From contig MPNO01000051.1 of NCBI GenBank assembly GCA_002239065.1, positions 1 through 34,319 on the forward strand: 34,319 nt of DNA. Direction: 5' to 3'. The notes under the pieces were generated by a model, which worked only from the letters and a program-made list of their open reading frames with translations, was not told the DNA's origin and made no database searches. This DNA comes from Defluviicoccus sp. bin129. Lineage in GTDB: Bacteria; Pseudomonadota; Alphaproteobacteria; MPNO01. Below, piece by piece: positions 23,998 through 34,319 of the stretch (position 1 is its first letter; every line of letters starts with the position of its first letter). The position numbers were made by a program, and so were the translations under genes.

Positions 23998-24915
23998 ATG
24001 GACGGAGACACCCGCCACATCGAGACCTTTCTCGAGATGATGGCCGCCGAGCGGGGCGCGGCGCACAACACCATTGCCGCCTACCGCCGGGATGCGGAAG
24101 ACCTGAGCCGGTTCCTCGCGACCCTGCCCTCCCAGCCGACACTCGCCGATGCCGCGGACGGGCATCTCAGGATCTATCTCGCATCCCTTGCCGCGAACGG
24201 GCTCTCGGCGCGGACCGCGTCGCGGCGCATCGCGGCGCTTCGCCAGTTCTTCGGCTTCCTGATCGCCGAAGGGGTGCGGACCGACGACCCGATGTCGCGG
24301 ATCGACCCGCCGCGGCGGGGCCGGCCGCTCCCCAAGCTGCTCAACGAGGACGAGGTTGGGCGCCTGATCGCCGCCGCGAAGGAGCGTCCGGGCATTCGCG
24401 GATTGCGGCTGCACGCTCTTCTGGAGCTGCTCTATGCGAGCGGGGTTCGGGTCAGCGAGCTGGTTTCCCTGCCGGTCGGCGCGCTGCTCGGCGAAGACGG
24501 GCTGATCTCGGTGCGCGGCAAGGGGGCCAAGGAGCGGCTGGTGCCGATCGGCGAGCCGGCCCGGACGGCGCTCAAGGCCTATCTCCCCCATCGCCTGAAA
24601 TTCGCGCCGCAGGGCGGCACATCCAAATTCCTGTTTCCCTCGAGATCCAGAGCGGGGCACCTCACCCGTTCGCATTTCGCCCGCGAACTCAAGGCCTTGG
24701 CCGGAAGCTGCGGCCTTGACCCGAATCGCGTCTCGCCGCATGTACTTCGCCATGCGTTCGCTACCCATCTGGTTGCCCACGAGGCCGACCTCAGGAGCGT
24801 GCAGCGCATGCTCGGCCATGCCGACCTCGCGACCACCGAGATCTACACCCATCTGGTGGACGACCGGCTGCAACGCCTGGTCGAGGCGCACCATCCGCTG
24901 GCAAATCGCGACTGA
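23998..24915 (+). CDS. xerD: Site-specific tyrosine recombinase XerD
   Basis: 305 aa from ATG 23998. N-terminal SAM-like core-binding domain ([21 protein letters not shown]) and C-terminal catalytic domain with every tyrosine-recombinase residue: Arg151 (ASGVRVSEL), Lys175 (RGKGAKER), His248 and Arg251 ([11 protein letters not shown]), His274 ([12 protein letters not shown]) and nucleophile Tyr283. With XerC it resolves chromosome dimers at dif under FtsK control. Size and context next to accA, as in many alphaproteobacteria, favour XerD over a mobile-element integrase. Confidence 0.93.
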   Translation: MDGDTRHIETFLEMMAAERGAAHNTIAAYRRDAEDLSRFLATLPSQPTLADAADGHLRIYLASLAANGLSARTASRRIAALRQFFGFLIAEGVRTDDPMSRIDPPRRGRPLPKLLNEDEVGRLIAAAKERPGIRGLRLHALLELLYASGVRVSELVSLPVGALLGEDGLISVRGKGAKERLVPIGEPARTALKAYLPHRLKFAPQGGTSKFLFPSRSRAGHLTRSHFARELKALAGSCGLDPNRVSPHVLRHAFATHLVAHEADLRSVQRMLGHADLATTEIYTHLVDDRLQRLVEAHHPLANRD

Positions 24916-24918
24916 GCC

Positions 24919-26033
<1,115 letters not shown>

Positions 26034-26052
26034 GACCGTCCCCGGCCTGCCG

Positions 26053-28869
<2,817 letters not shown>

Positions 28870-28930
28870 CGGGATTCCTCGAACTGTCCTGTCGGGTGTA
28901 TCGGGGCGAGCGCGATCCCGGGGTTCTTCA

Positions 28931-28959
28931 CAGATAAGAGCACCTCATTGCGCTGTCAA
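28931..28959 (-). promoter_or_regulatory. Sigma70-like promoter for secA
   Basis: On the minus strand TTGACA (28959-28954, perfect -35), a 17-bp spacer and TATCTG (28936-28931; weak -10). A start near 28924 gives a leader of about 55 nt before the secA ATG at 28869. It lies in the 216-bp gap shared with the divergent argJ gene; I see no equally good plus-strand promoter. Confidence 0.5.
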
Positions 28960-29085
28960 CGAAGGGCTACGGACATGGACCGGGGGTGTGGCGATCGGTC
29001 CGCCGCCGCGCCGCGATGGACATCGCCGCGGCGGCGCGGCATAAGCCTTCGATCCGACAACCCTCCGCATCGGGAAACCCAAGCC

Positions 29086-30315
29086 GTGGCGAATATTTCC
29101 CCCCTCGCGCCGGACCGCTTTCCCGCGCTGGACCCGGTTCCGGGCGTCCGGCTCGCTTCCGGCGCCAGCGGCGAACGCTACGCCGGGCGCGACGATTTGC
29201 TGCTGGTCGAACTCGCCCCGGGCACCGCCGCGGCGGGCGTCACCACGCGCTCCCGGACGGCCGCGCCGCCGGTTCTGTGGACCCGCGCGATGCTGGCCGA
29301 CGGCCGCGCCTCGGCGCTGGTGGTCAATGCCGGCAACGCCAACGCCTTCACCGGGCCGGCGGGCGCGGAGTGCGTCGCGGCCACCGCGGGCGCCGCCGCC
29401 GCGGCGCTGCGCTGCGCCGAACGCGCGGTCGCGGTGGCGTCCACCGGGGTGATCGGGGTGCGGCCGAACATCGAGCGCATCACCGGGACGATCCCGACGC
29501 TCGCCACGTCGCTCGCCGAGCACGGCTGGGAGGCGGCGGCGGGTGCGATCCGCACCACCGATACCTTCGCCAAGGGCGCCGGCGCCAGGACCCGGATCGG
29601 CGATATCCCGGTAACCGTCGCCGGGATCGCCAAGGGATCGGGCATGATCGCACCCGACATGGCGACCATGCTCGCTTTCGTGTTCACCGATGCCGCCCTC
29701 CCCGCGCCGGTTCTCGACCGCCTGCTGCGCCAGTCGGTGAACCGCTCGTTCAACGCGATCACCGTCGATGGCGACACCTCGACCAGCGACATGGCGCTCC
29801 TGTTCGCGACCGGGCGGGCGGGCAACCCGTCGATCGGCGACTGGCGCGATTCCCGCCTCGCCCCGTTCCGCGAGGCGCTCGGCGCGGTGTGCGGCGACCT
29901 CGCCCGGCAGATCGTCCGCGACGGCGAGGGGGCGACCAAGTTCGTCACCATCCACGTGACTGGCGCGACCTCGGAGCCCGCGGCGCGCCGCATCGGTCTT
30001 ACCGTCGCCAACTCCCCGCTGGTCAAGACCGCGATCGCCGGCAGCGACGCCAACTGGGGCCGGATCGTCGCCGCGCTCGGCAAGACGAGCGAGCGCATCG
30101 ACGTAAGCGCGCTCGCCATCTCCATGGGTGGCGTGCAGATCACCGACGGCGAGGCGCTGGTCGAAGGCTATGACGAGACGCCGGTGGCGGCGCATCTGGC
30201 CGGCTCGGAGGTGGAGATCGGCATCGATGTCGGGGTGGGGCGCGGCCGGGCCACGGTTTGGACCTGCGACCTCACCCACGGCTATATCGACATCAATGCC
30301 GACTACCGAAGCTGA
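29086..30315 (+). CDS. argJ: Bifunctional glutamate N-acetyltransferase/amino-acid acetyltransferase ArgJ
   Basis: 409 aa from GTG 29086 (protein begins MANISPLAPDRFPAL, the usual ArgJ start); longer readings upstream are arginine-rich and implausible. ArgJ recycles the acetyl group from N-acetylornithine to glutamate in arginine synthesis. The self-cleavage motif ATML is at 193-196 inside KGSGMIAPDMATMLAF, so Thr194 becomes the nucleophile of the beta chain. ITVDGDTSTSD, NSPLVKTAIAGSDANWGRI and the C-terminal HGYIDINADYRS are typical. It overlaps mutT by 20 bp. Confidence 0.96.
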   Translation: MANISPLAPDRFPALDPVPGVRLASGASGERYAGRDDLLLVELAPGTAAAGVTTRSRTAAPPVLWTRAMLADGRASALVVNAGNANAFTGPAGAECVAATAGAAAAALRCAERAVAVASTGVIGVRPNIERITGTIPTLATSLAEHGWEAAAGAIRTTDTFAKGAGARTRIGDIPVTVAGIAKGSGMIAPDMATMLAFVFTDAALPAPVLDRLLRQSVNRSFNAITVDGDTSTSDMALLFATGRAGNPSIGDWRDSRLAPFREALGAVCGDLARQIVRDGEGATKFVTIHVTGATSEPAARRIGLTVANSPLVKTAIAGSDANWGRIVAALGKTSERIDVSALAISMGGVQITDGEALVEGYDETPVAAHLAGSEVEIGIDVGVGRGRATVWTCDLTHGYIDINADYRS

Positions 30316-30715
30316 CCCTCCGGTCGTCCTGGTCGCCGCCGCCGCGCTGGTCGACGCCGACGGGCGGGTGCTGATCGCGCAGCGCCCCGAGGGCAAGGCC
30401 ATGGCGGGGCTGTGGGAGTTCCCGGGCGGCAAGGTCGGTCCCGGCGAGACCCCGGAAGAAGCGCTGATCCGCGAGCTCGGCGAGGAGCTCGGCATCGACG
30501 TCGCCGCGCACTGCCTCGCGCCGTTCACCTTCGCGTCCCACCGCTACGAGGACTTCCACCTGCTGATGCCCCTCTTCGTCTGCCGGGTGTGGGACGGGTC
30601 GGTGCGCCGGCTCGAGCACCAGGCCCTCAAATGGGTCCGGCCGGTACGGCTCGGCGACTACCCGATGCCGCCCGCCGATCGCCCGCTGGTCGCGATGCTG
30701 CGGGACCTGCTGTGA
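30296..30715 (+). CDS. mutT: MutT-type Nudix hydrolase (8-oxo-dGTP diphosphatase)
   Basis: 139 aa from ATG 30296, inside the last 20 bases of argJ. The Nudix box is exact: Gly45-x5-Glu51-x7-Arg59-Glu60-Leu-x-Glu63-Glu64-x-Gly66-Ile. The N-terminal strand VVLVAAAALVDADGRVLIAQRPEG and FEFPGGK-like EFPGGK stretch, together with a short C-terminus ending in LRDLL, match MutT, which removes 8-oxo-dGTP. The argJ-mutT order is widespread in alphaproteobacteria. A GTGA overlap couples it to the MFS transporter gene. Confidence 0.92.
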   Translation: MPTTEADPPVVLVAAAALVDADGRVLIAQRPEGKAMAGLWEFPGGKVGPGETPEEALIRELGEELGIDVAAHCLAPFTFASHRYEDFHLLMPLFVCRVWDGSVRRLEHQALKWVRPVRLGDYPMPPADRPLVAMLRDLL

Positions 30716-31956
30716 CCGGACCCTCGAGGCTCCGCGTCTGGGCGATCGTCGCGCTCTGCTTCTGGGCGCTCGGCCTCACCTTCGCGTCGCGGTCGTCGGT
30801 CGGCGTGCTGATGCCGATATGGGAGGTCGATCTCGGCTGGTCGCGCGGCCTCAGCTCCACGGGCAGCTCGCTGGTGCTGGTGATCATGGGGCTGATCTCG
30901 CCGATCGCCGGCGACATCATCGACCGCGTCGGGCCGCGCCACGTCTTCGCCGGTGGGCTCGTCTTCATGGGCGGAGCGATCGTGGCGAGCTCGCAGATCT
31001 CCCGCGAATGGGAATTCCTGCTCCTGTTCGGCGTGATCGGCGGCGTCGGCCACGGCGCGATCTCTCTGCCGCTGGTCACCGCCATGATGGCGCAGCTGCT
31101 GAGACGGCATAGCGGGCTGGCGACGGGGTTCGCGCTGTCGGGCTCCACCGCGGGCCAGCTCCCGGTGCTGACGCTGCTGGCGCTGCTGGTCGTCGGGCTG
31201 GGCTGGCGCGGCGCCTATCTGAGTTTCGGGCTCGGGCTGCTCGCCCTGATTCCGCTCGCCTGGCTGTTGCTCAAGGGGGTGGGGAGAGAGCCGCGCGAAC
31301 GCGCAGACGGCGATGCGGATGCGGCGACGTTCGTCGCCCGGCTCGGCATCCTGATGCGCAACCGGACCTTCGTGTTGCTGTCCTGCTCCTTCGTGCTGTG
31401 CGGCTTTACCACGGCGGGGGTGTTCGACGTCCATTTCGTTCCCTATGCGGTGAGCTGCGGCTTCGCCCTGGTCGATTCGACGGCGGCGCATGGCGCGCAC
31501 GGCGCCGGCAACATGATCGGGCTGATCCTGTTCGGCTGGCTGTCCGACCGGCTGCACCGGGCGCGGCTGCTGGCGGCGATGTACGCGGCGCGCGCGCTGC
31601 TCTTCGTGCTGCTGCTCAACACGACGGGCAGCCTGACGCTGCTGTTCGTCTTCACCGTCGCCTTCGGCATCCTCAACTTCGCGACCCTCGCCCCGATCGC
31701 CAGCCTGATCGCCTCCCATGTCGGGATCCGCATCATGGGGCTCTCGATGGGGCTGATCTTCGGCGCGCATTCGATCGGCGCCGCCCTGGGCGCGATTTTC
31801 GGCGGCTATTTCTACGACCTCACGGCGCGCTACGAGGGGGTGTGGCTGATCTCGCTCGGCCTCGCGCTCGTCGCCGCCGCGTTCGCCTTGATGGTCCGCG
31901 AGGAGCCCGACGAGAACCGTCCCCGGATGGGCGTCCCCCTCCCCGCCCCGGCCTAG
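30712..31956 (+). CDS. MFS transporter (monocarboxylate/oxalate-formate-like)
   Basis: 414 aa from GTG 30712, overlapping the mutT stop as GTGA. Twelve predicted membrane helices in two bundles; the cytoplasmic loop after helix 2 has GDIIDRVGPRHVFAGG, the variant of the MFS motif A (G..aDR.G.r), and the second half repeats it as FGWLSDRLHRARLL. The central loop (GREPRERADGDAD) separates the halves. The pattern GWSRGLSSTGSSL near the start is typical of the monocarboxylate/oxalate:formate antiporter group, suggesting an organic-acid substrate; this is weak. Its TAG stop shares the palindrome CTAG with the stop of the convergent gene. Confidence 0.88.
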   Translation: MTGPSRLRVWAIVALCFWALGLTFASRSSVGVLMPIWEVDLGWSRGLSSTGSSLVLVIMGLISPIAGDIIDRVGPRHVFAGGLVFMGGAIVASSQISREWEFLLLFGVIGGVGHGAISLPLVTAMMAQLLRRHSGLATGFALSGSTAGQLPVLTLLALLVVGLGWRGAYLSFGLGLLALIPLAWLLLKGVGREPRERADGDADAATFVARLGILMRNRTFVLLSCSFVLCGFTTAGVFDVHFVPYAVSCGFALVDSTAAHGAHGAGNMIGLILFGWLSDRLHRARLLAAMYAARALLFVLLLNTTGSLTLLFVFTVAFGILNFATLAPIASLIASHVGIRIMGLSMGLIFGAHSIGAALGAIFGGYFYDLTARYEGVWLISLGLALVAAAFALMVREEPDENRPRMGVPLPAPA

Positions 31957-32861
31957 CCCTCACCCGCCCGTTCGCCGGCGGACCGTTCCTCGGTGCCGAG
32001 CGCTTCGGCCAGCCGCGCGGCGGCGCTGCCCGGGCGGAGCGGGCGCTGCTGGTCGGCGGACGGCGCCCAGCCGGTCAGGAACAGGATTTCGAAGGTGGCG
32101 GGGATGCGTCCTTCCGCGTCGCCGAACAGCGACCGGTAGCGCGCCGCCGCCGCCGCGAAGACCGCCCGCCGGGTCGGACCCCGGCTGCGCGCCGCGAGCG
32201 CGTTCGCCTCGCCCATCGCGCGCAGGTCGCGCATCAGGGCGAGCGCGTCCGGCCAGGTGACCGAGATCGTGTCGTTGTCCGCGACCGGCAGGGCGAAGCC
32301 CGCGCGCTGGAGCAGCGCCCCGGCGTCGCGTGTGTCGGCGAACGGCGCGACGCGGGGGCTCGCGCCGCCGGCGATCTCGCTCTCCGCCTCCAGCAGGGCG
32401 CGGCGCAGCTCGCGCAGGGTCCCGCCACCGAAGAGGCCAGCGAGGAAGAGCCCGTCGGCGACCAGGATTCGTCGGATTTGCGCCAGCGCGCCGGGGAGAT
32501 CGTTGACCGCGTGCAGGCTGAGCGCGGCGAGCACGAGGTCGAAGCTCCCGGGCGCGAAGGGGATGGCCTCTTCATCGGCGACCACGGCCATGCCGGTGCG
32601 GCCCTTCGCCAGCGCCTCGGCGGCGTCGGCGACCGCGACCAGCTCGACCCCCGCCCGCGCGGCGACGAGGCCGCACAGGCGATCGCTCAACGCGCCCAGG
32701 ACGAGCACCCGGGGGAAAACCCGGTCGAAATCGTCCAGCCGGTCGGCGAGGCGTTCGGCGATCTCGTCGTGCAGGAATGTCGCCCGCTCGTCGAGCCGGG
32801 CGCTGCGTTCCCGCCGGCGGCGCACGGCAGAACGGTCGAAGACGGTGACGGGGCCGGCCAT
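31953..32861 (-). CDS. NDUFAF5/BioC-like methyltransferase-fold protein
   Basis: 302 aa from ATG 32861. The protein follows human NDUFAF5 along its length: VFDRSAVRRRRERSA, FLHDEIAERLADRLDDFDRVFP, VVADEEAIPFAPGSFDLVLAALSLHAVNDLP, AGLFGGGTLRELR, MRDLRAMGEANA and PATFEILFLTGWAP. NDUFAF5 hydroxylates an arginine of a complex I subunit, and alphaproteobacteria carry homologues. Motif I is odd: where LDLGCG.G is expected the sequence reads VLVLGALSDRL (52-62), lacking both the acidic residue and the Gly triad, so SAM binding may be altered. It overlaps the MFS gene by four bases at the stops. Confidence 0.82.
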   Translation of the reverse strand: MAGPVTVFDRSAVRRRRERSARLDERATFLHDEIAERLADRLDDFDRVFPRVLVLGALSDRLCGLVAARAGVELVAVADAAEALAKGRTGMAVVADEEAIPFAPGSFDLVLAALSLHAVNDLPGALAQIRRILVADGLFLAGLFGGGTLRELRRALLEAESEIAGGASPRVAPFADTRDAGALLQRAGFALPVADNDTISVTWPDALALMRDLRAMGEANALAARSRGPTRRAVFAAAAARYRSLFGDAEGRIPATFEILFLTGWAPSADQQRPLRPGSAAARLAEALGTEERSAGERAGEG

Positions 32862-32979
32862 CGCTTCGTTATCGCACCCGGACGGCCGGCGCTCAATCGG
32901 GCGAGGTTTCTCCGCCCGCATGCAATGCCGGGCGCAAATCGGCTAAATTCCGCCCGGCAAGCCTTGGGAGGTGCGGACG

Positions 32980-34319
32980 ATGGCGAAGACGGTCACCGCG
33001 CAGGATCTGCGCGCGACGCTGCTGGACGGGGACGAGCTGGCGCTGCTCGACGTTCGCGAGGAGGGGGTGTTTTCGGACTCCCACCTCCTGTTCGCGAGCT
33101 CGCTTCCCCTCAGCCGGCTCGAATTCGGCATCGACGCGCTGGTCCCCCGGCGCGGCGCACGCGTCGTGCTGTGCGACGACGGGGACGGGCTGGCGGAGCG
33201 CGCGGCGGACCGGCTCGCGGATCTGGGCTACACAGACGTCGCCGTGCTCGACGGCGGCACCGGTGCCTGGCAGCGCGCGGGATACGTGCTGTTCAGCGGC
33301 GTCTACGTGCCGAGCAAGGCGTTCGGAGAGTATGTCGAGGAGACCTGCCACACCCCCAACATCACGGCCGAGGAGCTCAAGGCGCGGCTCGATGCGGGGG
33401 ACGACCTCGTGGTCCTCGACAGCCGCCCGATGGACGAGTTCCGCCGCATGAACATCCCGACCGCGATCGACGTCCCGGGCGCCGAGCTCGCCTACCGGGT
33501 CCATGACGTCGCGCCCTCGCCGGACACCACGGTGGTGGTCAACTGCGCCGGGCGGACGCGCAGCATCATCGGCGCGCAGTCGCTGATCAAGGCGGGCATT
33601 CCCAACCCGGTGATGGCGCTCCGCAACGGCACCATGGGCTGGGAGTTGGCGGGGTTCACGCTGGAACGGGGCAACGAACGCCCGCCGCCCGCGGTCAGCC
33701 CGGAGGGCCTTGCCCGCGCCCGGTCCTGTGCGTCGCGGGTCGCGGCCAGACGCGGCATCGAGACCATCGACCGCGACCGGCTGGCCGCGTGGCGCGCCGA
33801 AGCGGACCGGCGCTCTTTGTTCTTGCTCGACGTGCGCGGCGTCGACGAATACGAGGCCGGTCATCTCGCCGGCTCGCGCCCCATCCCGGGCGGCCAGCTG
33901 GTGCAGACCACGGACGCGGTCATCGGCACCCGCAACGCGCGGGTGGTGCTGATCGACGACACCGGGGTGCGCGCGACGATGACGGCTGCCTGGCTGGTCG
34001 AGATGGGCTGGCCCGAGGTCGCGCTCCACCGCCTCGACCCGGATACGGACGAGATCGAGACCGGGGCCTGGGAGCCCGTCGTGCTCGGTCTCGACCGGGC
34101 GGAGACCCGCTCGGTCGGGGTGGAGGCGCTCGCGGCGGGGCCCGCCCCCGGGGGCACGGGGGGCGGGGGGCCTGGGGGGGGGCGCGGGCGGCGGCCCTCG
34201 CCGACGGGACCATGGCCGCGGTCGATCTCGGCGGCAGCCGCACCTATCTGGCGGGCCACATCCCGGGTGCGGGTTTCGCGCTCAGGTCCCGCCTCGACGG
34301 CGCGCTCGACAAGCTGCCC
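32980..34319 (+). CDS. Multi-domain rhodanese-related sulfurtransferase (frameshifted, 3' end off window)
   Basis: ATG 32980, with GGGAGG upstream. 386 codons are clean to 34137, giving three rhodanese modules: domain 1 (5-105) with Cys65 in VVLCDDGDG; domain 2 (125-228) with Cys189 in VVNCAGRTRS, the canonical active loop; domain 3 (262-350) where the Cys position reads VVLIDDTGVR and is inactive. After a G-rich stretch at 34138-34190 a fourth module continues in another frame (MAAVDLGGSRTYLAGHIPG, from 34212). The insertion of 53 bp (or a codon-ambiguous near value) accounts for the shift. Such proteins move sulfane sulfur or handle cyanide; multi-domain forms occur in proteobacteria. The gene is divergent from the NDUFAF5-like gene. 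Confidence 0.82.
   Translation, partial: MAKTVTAQDLRATLLDGDELALLDVREEGVFSDSHLLFASSLPLSRLEFGIDALVPRRGARVVLCDDGDGLAERAADRLADLGYTDVAVLDGGTGAWQRAGYVLFSGVYVPSKAFGEYVEETCHTPNITAEELKARLDAGDDLVVLDSRPMDEFRRMNIPTAIDVPGAELAYRVHDVAPSPDTTVVVNCAGRTRSIIGAQSLIKAGIPNPVMALRNGTMGWELAGFTLERGNERPPPAVSPEGLARARSCASRVAARRGIETIDRDRLAAWRAEADRRSLFLLDVRGVDEYEAGHLAGSRPIPGGQLVQTTDAVIGTRNARVVLIDDTGVRATMTAAWLVEMGWPEVALHRLDPDTDEIETGAWEPVVLGLDRAETRSVGVEALAAGPAPGGTGGGGPGGGRGRRPSPTGPWPRSISAAAAPIWRATSRVRVSRSGPASTARSTSC
34138..34190. other. G-rich insertion-like stretch that breaks the rhodanese frame
   Basis: Fifty-three bases of nearly pure G/C with runs of five to nine G separate two in-frame rhodanese blocks (EALAA before, ALADGTMAAVDL after). 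Its make-up is like the 55 G/C-only bases at 267-321, though the exact sequence differs. It causes a frame change of two. A polyguanine sequencing artefact is the simplest explanation; G-quadruplex-forming DNA is the alternative. Confidence 0.7.

Noticed and set aside
23998..24915. Tyrosine recombinase as phage or island integrase
   Set aside because: Length, N-terminal domain and position next to accA fit chromosomal XerD; no tRNA or attachment site is adjacent.

Overview
The window is high-GC DNA (about 70-75% in coding stretches I counted) with dense gene packing, many ATGA/GTGA stop-start overlaps and frequent GTG/TTG starts. Gene order points to an alphaproteobacterium of Rhodospirillales type: aroK-aroB-HlyC/CorC on one strand, xerD-accA facing secA, and argJ-mutT beside an NDUFAF5-like methyltransferase gene are arrangements familiar from that class. 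The assignment is an inference from gene content and order; no rRNA or tRNA gene is present to confirm it.

Layout. 1-1603 (minus strand): four tightly coupled small genes, three encoding ribbon-helix-helix-like proteins and one (cut by the window edge) encoding a short acidic helical protein. They resemble a plasmid or integrated-element mobilization accessory module. 1604-1961: a 358-bp gene-free segment of about 49% GC carrying an 11-bp inverted repeat and a good sigma70-like promoter that faces no gene; it looks like the border between the element and the chromosome. 1962-9456 (minus strand): DUF3179 protein, molybdopterin oxidoreductase, VWA protein, membrane-anchored J-domain protein, UDP-glucose dehydrogenase and phosphomannomutase/phosphoglucomutase (the last two give sugar-nucleotide precursors). 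9591-18602: an accessory metabolic region with an EamA transporter, a Gfo/Idh/MocA oxidoreductase plus aldehyde dehydrogenase pair, enoyl-CoA hydratase, a UbiD-family decarboxylase, a haem-oxygenase-like diiron protein, a NodIJ-type ABC exporter and a VOC protein.

18621-34319: mainly core genes. A truncated pyrimidine-dimer glycosylase remnant, corC-like, aroB and aroK (chorismate pathway) lie on the minus strand. A 46-aa membrane peptide, a 621-aa exported protein, xerD and accA lie on the plus strand. secA is minus; argJ, mutT and an MFS transporter are plus; an NDUFAF5-like protein is minus; a multi-domain rhodanese gene runs off the right edge.

Four places have length anomalies that break or disturb genes: a 67-bp duplication with G10/G11 tracts (200-388), an internal deletion in the glycosylase gene (18621-18837), a 143-bp-period duplication that frameshifts accA (25288-25567), and a G-rich insertion that frameshifts the rhodanese gene (34138-34190). 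accA is essential and is restored exactly by removing one repeat, so at least some of these are more likely assembly or consensus errors than biology. I saw no CRISPR array, insertion sequence, tRNA, rRNA or convincing rho-independent terminator.
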